This document shows, one piece after another, positions 1 through 11,913 of a stretch of 64,000 nt of DNA. Source of the stretch: Mycosphaerella arachidis (lineage: Eukaryota; Ascomycota; Dothideomycetes; Mycosphaerellales; Mycosphaerellaceae); assembly GCA_001297265.1 (NCBI GenBank), contig LIHB01000081.1, forward strand, positions 60,329 through 124,328, written 5' to 3'. The translations under genes and the position numbers were made by a program. Under the pieces are notes generated by a model. The model had not been told where the DNA came from and made no database searches. It worked only from the letters and a program-made list of their open reading frames with translations. How positions within the stretch are numbered: position 1 is the first letter of the stretch; every line of letters starts with the position of its first letter.

Positions 1-1262
1 AAAGGAAAGATATGCCGGGCGAGACGGCATTGCGAAGGACGCATCACGGTTCTATGCAAGATGAGATCAGGTACTGTAAACCGTGTCGACATGCGTGATG
101 ACTGATGAGTGGGCCAGGACGAAAGTAGCGCAGAGGTGTTATCAATGACAGAGGTGGCGTAGAGCAGCGGACAGTGCAGCTCACCAGCGACTGAAGTGCA
201 ACGAAGTTCAGCATGTGACAGAAGACGATCATGGGCCCACAGAAGGTATACTGCCTACGGAATTAGAAAGGAATTGACGAAAATAGCTAGAGAGTGACTA
301 ATTTCGGCGAAGGCGCCTTTCGACCAGGCCGCCGCCATCGCGCACGCGTGCTTAGCGCGGTGTAGCAACTGCATCGGCACGGCGCAAAGGCGAACAGAAG
401 AAGACTGTGGTTGCCAGAGTTGGTTTTGATGGCATGCGCACGCCGACTGGACGCCAAGACCTTCCTGCCGCCTACATCTCTTTCCCTCGTCTGAAGATCA
501 TCAACAGCAAGTGATAGCAATGCCGTTCCGGGAGGTGGGAGATGTCAGAAAGAGCCGAACAGCAGCATCAAAAGCCGTGCTTGGGCGCTCTGTCCCTGAA
601 GATCCTTGTCGCCAGACCCGACGGACGTCTACAGTACACGAACAACCTTGAGATAGATCCTTGGCAATGGCGTCATCGTGCGCCCATCGGCAAACATCCG
701 CCGGGAGGATTGCATGACGCTCGAACAGGGATGACCTCAATAGCAATACACTGTGGTCGGAGTGGCACGGTGCTTGGGGGGCGAATCGCTGCGGCAAAAG
801 CAGTTCCAGCAACTCTGAAAAAGACCTCACCTGATTGGAGGAGCTATGCCTGTCTTCGGAGTGCTCATGCACCACCACATTTGGACCGAGTCTTATCCTG
901 TGCCTTTGAGGCGGCGATAGTGTTGCACGGCTGCCCTCAGCGATTGTTTGAGAAGTTTCGTAGCGGGCCCACAGCAGCTGGAAAGTCTCCAGGATGCTCT
1001 CGTTGGTCATCTCTACCGTCGACGATGACTCGGTGGGCTTGTTATCGCGCGCGATGGCACTTCCGTGTCAGGTTGCGTGCGGTATATACCACGTTGATGC
1101 CTCGACCGGTCTTTTCACCCTCCAAAGTACTATCCCGCAGTCTCCAACTGTTCCCAAACTCAAATCCCCCGGGCTCAGCTCTTAGTGAGCAAGGCGCGCA
1201 CCTTCGAGACTGACACTTTCAACCCATTCCTCTTGCCTCGAAGTCAGCACCGCACTCCAGCG
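1..1262. other. 5' flank of the HAD gene, no supported gene
   Basis: Two long open frames overlap here on opposite strands, one at 501-1010 on the minus strand (169 aa) and one at 542-1213 on the plus strand (223 aa). They are mutually exclusive and I recognise no domain, signal peptide or family pattern in either. The last ~100 bases before 1263 are rich in CT runs, as is usual in fungal promoters. I see no RNA gene or clear repeat. One of the two frames may be real, but I cannot choose between them. Confidence 0.4.
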
Positions 1263-2645
1263 ATGTCGAACGGAGGATCGATAGTCCTGCCTGCTAGGCC
1301 AAAGAAGCAGCTTCGAAGGCTGAGCTCTGAAGATGCAACTCTCAACTCCCTGAATCTTCGATCGCCCACCGTGGTGGTGCCTCCAAAGCACTTGATGGCA
1401 CCGAGCAATGCTCACGAAACCGCCGCAGCATTCGAACACGCGAGACACGAGTTGGAAGACGCATCCGGATTGTCGTCGCCTCTAGCCACACCTCCGGAGA
1501 CGACGGTCACCGACAAGTTTGCATTCGCATTCGATATTGATGGTGTCCTGGTCCGCGGTGGCCGTCCCATCCCGGAGGCTGTTGAAGCGATGCAAGTCTT
1601 GAACGGCAAGAACGACTTTGGTCTAAAAATTCCGTACATTTTCGTGACCAATGGCGGCGGCAAGACTGAGCAAGAGCGTTGCATCCAGCTCAGCAAACAG
1701 CTTGAGCTTGAAGTATCCCCAGGCCAGTTCATCTGCGGCCACACTCCAATGAGAGAGATGGCAGAGAAGTTCGAGACTGTACTCGTGGTTGGAGGCGAGG
1801 GCGAGAAGTGCAGAGAAGTAGCACAAGGCTACGGCTTCAAGGACGTCGTCACACCTGGTGATATCATCAAGGACAACCCAGACACTACTCCGTTCCGCAA
1901 ACTCACAGAGGAGGAGTTCAAGAACTCGAAAGTGCGGAACTTCGCTGAGACCAAGATTGAGGCCATTTTCGTGTTTGCTGATAGCAGAGATTGGGCTGGT
2001 GACCAGCAGATCATTCTGGATCTTCTCATGTCGAAGGACGGATATCTCGGCACACGTTCGGAGACGTTCGACGAAGGTCCACCGATCTTCTTCTCACACA
2101 ACGATGTGGTATGGTCCGCATCCCACGATTTGACACGTCTTGGCATGGGAGCGTTGCGTCTATCTCTCGAGGCCATGTTCAAGGCTGTCACCGGCAAGGA
2201 CCTCAACACAACCGCATTTGGCAAGCCACAAATCGGCACCTTTCAATTCGCGACTCGTCTATTGCAACAATGGCGACGAGATACCCACGGCATCGACGCA
2301 CCGCCGGAGACGGTCTACTTTGTGGGCGACACTCCAGAGTCTGATATCCGTGGCACAAACGAGTTCAACAAGACATCTGAGAACATGTGGTACTCCATTC
2401 TGGTCGAAACTGGTGTATACCAGCCTGGCACCAAACCGAAGTACGAGCCAAAGGCCAAAGTCCAGAACGTGCTCGATGCTGTCAACCATGGCATCCAGCG
2501 CGAGCAACAAAGAGCGAATAAGGTCGCTCTCAAGGAGGCAATGAACATTACGCAGGACAAGCTGAACGGGTCTGCTATCGACGAGTCGAAGACACCTGCG
2601 GCTACGAAGATGGGCAATCCTCTAGAAGCTTTTGCTTCGCAGTAG
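1263..2645 (+). CDS. HAD-superfamily hydrolase, CECR5/YKR070W type
   Basis: A 460-residue, intronless protein of the HAD class IIA family that includes human CECR5/HDHD5 and yeast YKR070W. HAD motif I is FDIDGV with aspartates near residues 91 and 93. Motif II is FVTNGGGKT near residue 127, typical of the NagD/PNPase-like branch, and the C-terminal acidic motif is FVGDTPESDI near residue 356. Family members are mostly mitochondrial and their substrate is uncertain; the first ~85 residues are basic and Ser/Pro rich, which fits a targeting extension but does not prove it. The open frame extends upstream to a GTG at 1185, so I take the first ATG at 1263. The family call is firm; the substrate is unknown. 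Confidence 0.9.
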   Translation: MSNGGSIVLPARPKKQLRRLSSEDATLNSLNLRSPTVVVPPKHLMAPSNAHETAAAFEHARHELEDASGLSSPLATPPETTVTDKFAFAFDIDGVLVRGGRPIPEAVEAMQVLNGKNDFGLKIPYIFVTNGGGKTEQERCIQLSKQLELEVSPGQFICGHTPMREMAEKFETVLVVGGEGEKCREVAQGYGFKDVVTPGDIIKDNPDTTPFRKLTEEEFKNSKVRNFAETKIEAIFVFADSRDWAGDQQIILDLLMSKDGYLGTRSETFDEGPPIFFSHNDVVWSASHDLTRLGMGALRLSLEAMFKAVTGKDLNTTAFGKPQIGTFQFATRLLQQWRRDTHGIDAPPETVYFVGDTPESDIRGTNEFNKTSENMWYSILVETGVYQPGTKPKYEPKAKVQNVLDAVNHGIQREQQRANKVALKEAMNITQDKLNGSAIDESKTPAATKMGNPLEAFASQ

Positions 2646-4043
2646 AAGCGCTAACGAGTCGGCCATGAGGACTTTTGTTTTATCGCATTGGGAGAGGCGC
2701 TATGTACTTCAGGGCGCTGTGGGCATTTTCTTCGTCACATTTTTGATACCAAACCAGCATGATGATACCCGTCTCATCGAAGGCGATGGTGAAGCTCGCA
2801 CTCCACAACGAGTACGATGCACGGCTTAAAGAGAAAAACTCTCATACAATATAGACCAGAATGAAGTAGAGACGGCCAGAGATTGCACTCTCATCAACAG
2901 AGGTACTTCTCCCAATACTTTTCCTCCATCCTCCCCATGAACCGTCCTTCACGCAACCTGCACACCACAACCTCGAGCAATGAAGTCACACCGTCTACGG
3001 TCTCCGGGGCTCTGCCCACGCCGAAGATGAATCCTACAATACCCGAAAATACTTCGATTCGATCCGATCGGTAGCCCCTGCATGAGAGCCCCGATCCCAG
3101 TCCTGGGCCCCCGTACCCAGCCCCATGGTCCACCAGGCAGTGCAAGTTCCACCAGGTCCTCCACCGGGTCCACCCTCCCCAGCAAACCCTTTCACGTGCT
3201 CATGTTATCACGAAATCCTGCGGTCCGGGGACCCCTCTCCCCATGAGCATCCGGGTAGAGTTTCGCCCGCAAGCATGTGCGAGCACTTGGATCAACAACT
3301 CGTGTGGTGCAGGTGAAGCAGACCGACCGGCGCGACTGTGGAATATGTCGAAGAGACCGGTTCCTCCATCGCTCCGCGGCCGTCGTATAGCGACAGCTAC
3401 GCCGGAGCTCTGTCTCACTCTCTCTCTCAAGGCAGTGCAGATGAGGCAAATTGTGGATTCACCCCAGCTGGAGAAAGCTGAAAGTTCCGAGCAAACTCTT
3501 CTGAGGCAGGAGCGCCCGACTTAATCCGGTCAGCGTCTTCTCTAGAGCGTTTTCGCACCGTATTCTCTTCGGCGGAGTTCATTTGCGTAGCCTGCAGCAG
3601 AGGTGCATCAAGAAGAGTTGCGTGTGGCATGTGAAGGAAGCGGGCGGGCTAACGAGGACCTGCTTCATATCTTGCTGTATCCTACAGCAGCTCATCTCGA
3701 TGGCACAGCTCACCAACAGGAAGCTCATGCCTGGCCTTCCACGTTCATGGAAGTGACAAGTGACTAAAGGTGACTTACAAAATCATTCTAGTGATAGATC
3801 TAAGACAAGTCAGGATAGCATTAGCTTTGCTGCGATAGTAATCATCGCCTAGGTATCTCTAAGACTGATACACAGACAGTCATGCATGCTTTTACTGTAC
3901 CTCCCCAAGACACGCATGTTAGTGGGTATTTGTACACTCGCCCCCTTTACCTTACCATGCAACACGCCGTCCTTGTCGGAGCATTGGCGGCCTGCGCTAC
4001 ACTGCCAAGCCAATTATGCCGTCCATTCTTTGTACACATATAA
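2646..4043. other. Intergenic region between convergent 3' ends
   Basis: About 1.4 kb between the 3' ends of the HAD gene (plus) and the Pom1-like kinase (minus). Open frames are short and overlap on both strands (for example 3243-3524 plus and 3192-3449 minus), with no recognisable motif. A C/G-rich patch sits near 3060-3260. It probably contains the two 3' untranslated regions. I see no repeat, RNA gene or transposon remnant. Confidence 0.4.
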
Positions 4044-7000
4044 TCATATCCTCCATCTGGCGGCGTTATTTGCTTCCCGTGCAGCCATTTGCGCAAGGCT
4101 GCCAGTTGTGTTAGAGGAGCTCGCACTGGTTTGTCTTTGCGAGAAAGGCATACCCGAGGCGCTGCCTATCGAGACTTGTCCATTGTTCGCACGTTTGGCT
4201 CCCGCGACTGGTGCAATATTGTTGAGAGGCACACCACTCTCACGGCGATTCACGGGCACCCGTTTTGAGGGCGACCCTTGGGCAGTGGATCCGGATTGTT
4301 GAACTGGAGCGCCATTTCGCACGGCTGTTTGAGGTGTTTCGGGAAGTGGTCGTGACCTCTCCTTCGCGGGCGTCTGCTGTGCTTGTGCCTGCTGCTGTGC
4401 GAATGCGTTCCCGCTGCTCGTGGTAGCCGCTGTCGTGGTATGCGTCCGCTTGACTGGGCTTGGAATACTGCCGTTCGTCGCGAGCGCTGCTGCTGTGGTC
4501 CTCAGCCTCGCAGCACGGCGCGCTTCATCAGGAATTCCTCCACTGCGCTGATGAAATGGTTGATTGGTGATGAAGGGGTGGTTGACTGCATCGTGAGGCT
4601 TCAGTCTGCGGTCTGGATCCCAGCGCAGGCATCGTGCGATGAAGTCCAGGAATGCTTCATCGTCAGATTTGAGAGCCTGCGACAGTGTTTTCGAGCTTGG
4701 CCGCCGTCTTCTGCCTTTACTGCTGACTGTCACTCTCGGCTTACCGACCGAGTCAAAGAAAAGCTTCTTCCTCGTGCATCTTTCCACAAGATGGCGATCA
4801 GGTGGGCCAAAGATCTCCATTATACAAGCAAGCTGCTCCTGTTCGTTCTCTCCAGGGAATAGCGGGTAGCCAGTCCAAAGCTCTGCGAGGATGCAGCCAA
4901 GAGACCACATGTCAATGCCTAGGCCATAGCTGCTGCCTAGGATGACCTCCGGACTACGGTAGAAACGTGACTGGATGTACGTATACACTTTCTCGGACTC
5001 CTTGCAGCTGCTGCCGAAGTCAATGACCCGGACGTCTGCTTTGCGAGCCTCACAGAGAAGGATATTCTCCGGCTTCAGATCACAGTGGATGATCTGCTTT
5101 TTCTGAAGGAGAACCAGACATGACAGAAGTTGTCTGGCAAAGCGGCGGATCAATGGCAGTGTGAATCCGACGAAGTTGTGGGCGCGAATCAACTCGTAAA
5201 GGTTGATGCTGAGGCAGGGCGTGACAATGCATAAATGTGAGCGGAAGTAGAACGACGAGGTGATCGACAGGGTGGCGTGTGTCTGATCGGGATCCTGCAA
5301 TAGTGTTAGCGCTTATCACGTTTGTAGCATTTTCAGCACTCACCCATTCCCTGAGCTTGCCCAAGATCCCAACCTCAACCAGCGCCTGCTGATGAAATCG
5401 CTTCTTGTTCCGGATGATCTTGACAGCAACAATGCCACCGTCTTTGTGGTCGATACATCGGACGACTTGGCCGAAACTGCCCTTGCCGAGGACATCCACA
5501 ACTTCATAACGATATGCCAGATGATCACCAAGTACGATGTTATAGTCGCCGCGCTCGTCATCGTAGCCATAGTTGCCAGCCTTGGGGTCCTTGTCTCCAC
5601 ACTGTGGCGATGGTGTGAGACTACCAATGATCTTGCGCGCGTTCTTGGTACCGGTGAAATAGACTCCCTGGTTCTCATAGTCCATAATCTCGCCGCGCTC
5701 GAAAATATTCAACGCTGCTGTACGATCATGCAGCACATGCTCGGGACTCTTCGGAGATCGCGCAATAGCCCGCCGCTTGAGCTCTTCGCTGTCCTTGGCA
5801 GCAGTGTCGACATCCTTTCGTTTTTGGGAAAGGCGTTTCATTTCATCGTCAGCGGCCAGATCGTCCTTGTCCTTGATGATGGCCGAAATGACGGGAGCGA
5901 CAGTCGCTTGACGTGACTTGTCCAGATTGGGCGGTGCTTTGGTAGGTGGCCTGGGAGGATTGATTGTGCTCCAGCTAGTCGCACGACTCGACCCATTCAC
6001 CGGCTGTGGCTGCTCCGAGTGCATGCTCCTCGTCTTGATGGCGGGCATAGTGTGATGCTGATCGGTATCGCCATTGGTTGTGGACACAGTAGTGACTGAA
6101 GCTGCCGTAGACTTTCGCTGTATCGAGTCAAAGCTTGGCCTAGCGCTCGGAGGAGGTATACTTGGAATATCACCCGTCCAGGTGGCACTTGCAGGAAGCT
6201 TGGGCGGTAGCATCCGATTTGCAAGCTTTTGTAAGGTAGCCTTATCGTGATCCGATGTGAAAGACCCGTCGCCTCGCGGGCTGGACTTGTCGTCGGTCTG
6301 AATGTTGGACTTACTGCTGGTTCGGCGCCAGCCGAGAGAAAGCTTCCTCCGCAAACCACTGCTCTCTTTCTCCTTCTTCCCGTCAGGCTGTCCAGCTGGT
6401 TCCACAGGACTATGAATAGACGAAGTCTCCGCAGTCTTGTACGAAGCAATAGTATTATTCGTTCCACTTCTGCTGGGTCTTGGTCCTTGCGGTTTGGCGC
6501 TTTGTTGTTGAAATTCCGCGAAGTTGCTTAGCGAGTACTCACCGGTGTATTCACCACTGGGTCGACTCTGCTGTCGACCGAATTCGCCCGACGCTTTGGG
6601 TAGTGAGCCGGACGAGAACGGTGTGATAGCACTTCGTTGCTTTGTGCTTGGGATTGGCACGCCCATCGATTCGGCATCGGAATCGTCAAAGAACTTGGTC
6701 GTATCATCATCCAGTTGCATTAGATCACGTAGAGCATAATGTGATGAAGAGCTTCGCATATTCTTCTGCTTGGCGAAGTCCTCATACTGACGGCCAGAGA
6801 ATGTCGCCTTGCTCGCAGTCATCGGAGTCGAAGGTGTCTTTGCCACGCGCTTTGGTTCTGGCGTTTGAGCCGTAAACACGTCTTCTCGTACCTCGAGCTC
6901 CTGGCTGGGTCGTGGGAACGAGTTGCTTCGATTGGCGTCTCGGTGATCAATGGGCATCAGGTTCAGTGGTGGCAGTCGCAATGGCTGAAGGTTGTTGTTC

Positions 7001-9132
7001 TGTGGTCGTTGCGGCTTCGCTGCTGTCAAAGTGATGCTACGTTCGATGTTGTCGATCGTGTTCGTGCGGCAGTGCGGCCTCGAACGCTCTAAAGATGCTC
7101 GTGCCTTTAGCTCCGCTGGCTTATCTCCGCTTAACTTGGACAATCGATGGTTCGAAGCCACTTCCACTCCGGCCTCTGGCGTCGCAGCATCACTTCCATT
7201 CTGCAAAGACTTCGAGATTCCGGAAAAGAACGGCGGATGGTCTGCATCCCTCGGGCTCTCGAAAGCCTTTGGTATAGCAGGTACGGGGGGCACAACCTCT
7301 TCCTCCTCGCCGTATTGAGCTGTACTGGAGTGTACGCTCCTGGGCTTTGGTGTGGGCAGGCGAGATGTGGATCCCGAATTCGCGAGCGAAGAAAAGCTGG
7401 ACCTGGCGCTCAGCTGAACACCGCCGTACTGCTGGCTATTCCTATTCTCTGGGGAAGCACGGACAGAGCTGGCAGTCGCGTTGCTCGATCTCCGTGGTTG
7501 TGGTATGAAGCTCGGGCTGGGCTGGGTGACACGTGACACCTCTTGCTTGACTGGCTGCTCCTCCTGTGTTTGCACCGGCATTTTGGGTATGCTAGTAGTC
7601 GATGGGTTGCTGGGCAATGGCGGCGCTTGCATCATTGATAGCCTCTTCAAGCGACGAGCGTCAGTCGGGCTGATAGTCCGTGCACCAAGTCCAGAAGCTC
7701 GGCCAGACATAGTAGACTGTCGCTTGTGGCCCGAGGACGATGGAGTATGCGCTCTGTTCTGCCCGCTACGCGTAGTCGTCTTACCGTTTGGTGTCTTAGG
7801 TTCCTGCGGTTCACGTGCCGGTGGTCCCAAGCTCTTCACTTTGTTCGCACGAGATTGTGTTGTGGCTGAAAAGGTTGCCACGCGTTGCAGTTCCGCACCG
7901 CCAGAGGCCGAAGGCTGCATCGTCGTCCGGCGTTGCGCCTTGGTCAAGCTACCACTTCGAGCAAGGGCGGACTTCAACGATGAGTCCGTGCCGCTGCTCG
8001 AAAATGGTTGGGTAGCCTTCCTCCCTTCCATCATCGACGTGAACACACCTGGACCTAGCGACTTTCGGGGCTGTCGCGAGCCTGCTGCAAGTGGAGGCGG
8101 TGCGGGTTCAGCAGGCGGGGGGCCTTGCGGAGCAGTGCTCTGGCGCCTTGTACGCAAAGACAGGTTGCTTGTGTGTGATGCGTTTCCGCCATGAGGCTGG
8201 CTGGGGATATGCGGCGTGTTGTTCGGCTTGCCTCCGCCAGCTACTGCACTCAGTCGCCTTCTCAGACTCTGGCTCCTACTCGTACTTTGCTCTGCTCTTG
8301 GCTCTACCTTAGGCACAGGTGGCCTGCTCGCGTTGAAGCTGGCATCCCGCAGCATATTGCCAGTCTTCTGTTTTGTCAATGGCCTGCCGCCAACCTCAGG
8401 AAAGTCGCTCAGCAGCGGACCGTTCCCATCATAATTAGCAATAGAGGTCTGTAGATCGTCGAAGCTAACGGTGTGGATGAAGTCCAGGTCGTTGCTCGAT
8501 TGATCCGCGGGTGTCGTTGAAGGGTCGGCGACATGGGTGGAGGAACGGTTGGCGAAGCTGAAGCGAGGTGCGTCTGTGATGTTGCTGAAGTTCGGCTCGG
8601 TAGCGCTCGGAGGGAGGAAAGTACGGGATGTATTCGTGGCTTCAGACATGGAAGGTGTGATTGAATGGAGACTCCCACTCGCCACTCTGTGCTCACTGTC
8701 AGTTTTTCTCTTCCTCCAAAAGCTCAACATTCTTGGCAATGGAGTCTTTGATGGAGCATACCGCTTGTGAGGACTGGGAAACTCCCGCGGCCCACTGGGC
8801 ACCCTCACGTTCTCCCGCAGCGCCGTGCTGCGTCGTCGATGGTGACTGAAACTAGGGTGTTGCTCTGCCTGCGGTCTCGAAGCAGACGCGGGTATCGATG
8901 GCTTGCGGAACGTGTTGTCGGTGGAGTCGCTCGCCGCAGCGTCGGTGCGCTGAAACTTGCGGCGGATGAAGGACTCGGCTGGTTTGTTATCAGTGGGCTG
9001 GTCTCTCTTCTGCCCTGCAATGTTTTGGGTGTGCATACACTCTGTGCCCGAATCTTCAGCCACGCTGCCATTACGACCTAGGTAAGCCGGAGCACGTTGC
9101 CGGCCTGGCTGGAAGCGGGAAGCGATGTCCAT
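4044..9132 (-). CDS. DYRK-family Ser/Thr kinase, Pom1-like
   Basis: Two exons (9132-5344 and 5294-4044) joined by a 49 nt phase-0 intron with GTGAGT donor and TTGCAG acceptor give a protein of about 1,679 aa. Roughly the first 1,150 residues are disordered, rich in Ser, Pro and Arg. A DYRK homology box (YENQGVYFTG) precedes the kinase domain. The glycine loop is GKGSFGQVV and the VAIK-type lysine is in VAVKII. The catalytic loop HCDLKPEN, DFGSS and the activation-loop YTYIQSRFYRSPE, which carries the DYRK autophosphorylation tyrosine, lie in exon 2. In fission yeast Pom1 forms polar cortical gradients and links cell length and polarity to mitosis and septum placement; here that role is inferred from the family. 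A Ser/Pro-rich tail follows the kinase domain. Yak1 is the alternative, but the long N-terminus and overall pattern favour the Pom1 branch. Confidence 0.92.
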
Positions 9133-9290
9133 GGTGGTGGCGATTATGTGCGAGCGCGTGTCGTGGATATCGTCTCAGTGTACTGCTCGATCGGTGTGTG
9201 CAGGTGCGCGAGCTCCACGCGACGTGTATGTGTTGTGTTTGCGAGTCGCCAAAAGCCCACCCCAGTGCATGCAGATATGCTCCGCTCGAT

Positions 9291-9314
9291 CAATCAGTCA
9301 ATCAATCAATCAAT
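9291..9314. repeat. AATC tetranucleotide microsatellite
   Basis: A run of about six AATC-type units, one imperfect, lies in the 5' flank of the Pom1-like gene, about 160-180 bp upstream of its ATG (minus strand). The rest of 9133-9452 holds no gene that I can support. Confidence 0.8.
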
Positions 9315-9452
9315 GTTCCCCTGCTGGCCTGCCAGAGATATGTGCATGGCATTTCATGGCCCGCATTCAATGCATCGTGTCGGCGTAAGTGGGTGAGCGC
9401 GGACCACCCAGTTGCAGTCGAAGTCGTGAAGAGGTCCGAGTCGTGCTACCTC

Positions 9453-9939
9453 CTAGATCCAGGATGCCAGAGTCGAGGGCGGAGGCTGCGGTGGTCTATG
9501 TGATAGCTGCGGTACAGTCCAGTATTCACCTCGACCGGGCAGCGCAGATGTGCCGTTGGTGTTGGTTGGGCGACGTGCTGATGAATCGCAAAGCGAGACA
9601 AGATTGTGTAGAGTGGCTCGGACGGCGGCACGAGATAGACGTTCCTCCTTGGGTGTTCCCGTTGCCAGAACGGTACGCAGTAAGTTAGTAGCAAGCTGCC
9701 GAGACTCCCCTGCTCTGGCCAACGACTTGCAGGTCTCGGTCAAGATACTGGTTGCTATGCGAATCTTCTCCCGAAGCTGCGTGACAGTGTTCACTTGCGG
9801 CACAATATCATCGCTTGCGAGTCAAGAGTGCCTGTTGATCGTGCATCGAGGCCCAAACAGAACACCCCTGTCCAGTATAGACAAGGTTAGCGGCAGGATA
9901 CCGTGCAGCCGCGTACCGTACCTGGCTTTCGACTGACAT
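9453..9939 (-). CDS. Small conserved-looking helical protein of unknown function
   Basis: Proposed two-exon gene of 144 aa: exon 1 from the ATG at 9939 to 9866, then a 52 nt intron (9865-9814, donor GTGTTC, acceptor GCAAG), then exon 2 from 9813 to 9453. The frame closes exactly (435 nt). The middle of the protein is a regular amphipathic helix pattern (TQLREKIRIATSILTETCKS and onwards) followed by a Pro/Ser-rich tail. I do not recognise the family. Exon 2 has no in-frame ATG near its start, which argues for an upstream exon. Only 108 bp separate its ATG from that of the divergent GTPase gene, so they probably share a promoter. The donor site is weak; an alternative start or splice is possible. 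Confidence 0.55.
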
Positions 9940-10047
9940 GCCGCTAAATATTGGTGGGGTACTGAGGTGGGAGTGCTGCAGCAACATAATCGTCGTCACA
10001 CATGATCTTCGTCTAGCCCTTCCTCCACCACCCACGCACGACTCGAC
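9940..10047. promoter_or_regulatory. Short divergent promoter
   Basis: 108 bp between the ATG of the minus-strand 144 aa gene and the ATG of the plus-strand YGR210C-type GTPase. Such a short gap must hold both 5' leaders and promoters if both gene models are right. There is no clear TATA box. Confidence 0.5.
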
Positions 10048-11460
10048 ATGCCTCGTGATCCTCTCATCGGCCTGGTGGGCAAGCCGTCGTCAGGCAAATC
10101 GACAACGCTGAACAGCCTGACAGACACGACCGCAAAGTATGCGTCATCGTAGCCGCGAACTGCACCAAGACACTATCTTATACTAAGGTAAGAGTAGGTA
10201 ACTTTCCTTTCACTACCATCGATCCGAATCGAGCGATCGGGTACCTGCACATAAAATGCGCCTGTTCGCGAACGTCGTTACCGGGCAATCAGCCGCCCTC
10301 GCCGGACGAGCCACCACCTCTGCAGACTCGATGCAAACCGAATTATGGCGCATGTCAGAAGGGCACGCGGAGTGTCCCGATTGAGCTGTTGGATGTAGCG
10401 GGTCTTGTGCCAGGCGCGCATCAGGGCAAGGGATTGGGCAACAAATTCTTGGACGACCTACGACATGCTGATGCACTCATTCATGTGGTGGACGTCAGTG
10501 GGACTACAGATGCAGAAGGCAAGGCGACGAGAGGATACGATCCTCATCAAGATATTGCATGGCTGCGGTCCGAGATCGTGAATTGGATACTGGGCAATCT
10601 GATGCAGAAGTGGGGAGGCATCAAGCGACGGCATACCGCGGTGAAAGCCACACCAGTGGAAACACTGTCAGGCCAGTTCTCCGGATACGGCGCCAATCCC
10701 ACCGTAGTCGCACGAACACTGGACAAGACCGGGCTGAAGATCCCACTGCAGGACTGGGACGATGAGACTATCAAGTTTGTGGTGGAAACATTCGTGGACG
10801 AGAAGTTCCCAACAGTGCTCGCCCTCAATAAGATCGACCATGCCGATGCCGACAAGAACGTCTCGAAGATCGCTAAAGCCGAGAAGCCAGAACGGATAGT
10901 GCTTTGCAGTGCCATATCAGAGGTCTTCCTGCGGCGATTGGTCAAGCAGGGTTTTGTTAAGTACATTCCAGGTTCAGAGTTCCTCGACACAAGAGAAGAT
11001 CTCATCGAGCAGGGGGAGGAAGATGGCGGTGGTCTCAAAGAAATGGACGAGAAGCTCAAGACACGGATCGAGAACCTCAAAGACATGGTGCTGTATCGCT
11101 TTGGCAGCACAGGTGTCAACCAGGTCCTCACTCGCGCTTCAGAGCTGCTTGGGCTCACTCCAGTGTGGCCGGTGCGGAACATTGGGACATTTGGTAGCGG
11201 TGAAGCAGGAAGTGCGGCAGGCGATCGTGCTGCAGTCTTTCGTGATTGTGTGCTGGTAAAGAAGGGCAGCACGGTGGGCGACGTTTACCGCAAGGTGATG
11301 GGAGATGCGCCTCTTGCATACAGCGAGACGGTGGGCGGCGTACGAGTGGCCGAGGACGACCCGGTGTCACCAGGAAAGAATGATGTAAGTGATTTTCTGC
11401 TCGTGTTGTACGCACTGCTAATATGTATAGATCTTGTCTTTCAAGGTTGGCCGTGCATAG
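10048..11460 (+). CDS. Obg/YchF-related GTP-binding protein, YGR210C type
   Basis: Three exons (10048-10136, 10193-11384, 11431-11460) give 436 aa with a closed frame. Exon 1 carries the P-loop GKPSSGKSTT within a few residues of the start, as in this TRAFAC GTPase group. The intron 1 acceptor is the AG at 10191-10192, restoring KVGNFPFTTIDPN, the switch I region. DVAGLVPGAHQGKGLGNKFL is the G3/switch II segment, NKIDHAD is the G4 motif, and a C-terminal TGS-like segment ends in SFKVGRA after the 46 nt second intron. The family is conserved from archaea to fungi and is thought to act on ribosomes or translation; the cellular role here is inferred. Without the last intron the frame would run on to about 11696 with unrelated residues. 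Confidence 0.92.
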
Positions 11461-11913
11461 TGTGTCGGCCTGCTTGTTCACACCACAAGAGCCAGCAGCG
11501 TGATTTGCTCGCAGGCAGATTTCCAGTGCGCGTGCGCTTCGTTGACTGTACGGCCAGAGCTACCAAGCAGATCGGCAAGCGCAACAGAAAGCAGCGCCGC
11601 ACATCTTCACGCCATCGAAGCGCCGATGTCACAGCGTGCAAGTTCGTTTGGAAAGACATTCTCGACAACATCAGATTCACACGAAGTAAAGACTGAGACA
11701 ACCCAAATCGGGGCGTCTTGTCTTTACAAAGACAATGTGCTGGCAATGCTATACACAGTCTCACTCAGACGCCTCGAGGATTCTCGATCGCATAAGTTCA
11801 TTCCCGTCTCTCTCCCTCTCCTCTCTCCATACAAACACTTCTCAGCATCATATTAACAGGAAGAGGTCTTCCATACCTTCCTTACAGAACGACCTTCTCC
11901 ACTTCTTATAGCA
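11461..11913. promoter_or_regulatory. Intergenic region with pyrimidine-rich tract
   Basis: About 450 bp between the GTPase stop and the next plus-strand gene. A TCTCTCCCTCTCC-type pyrimidine tract at about 11804-11830 lies ~85 bp before the ATG at 11914, a common feature of filamentous-fungal promoters. I see no RNA gene or repeat. Confidence 0.4.

Noticed and set aside
501..1213. Opposed 169- and 223-codon frames upstream of the HAD gene
   Set aside because: They overlap on opposite strands, show no family motif and cannot both be real; evidence is insufficient to choose.
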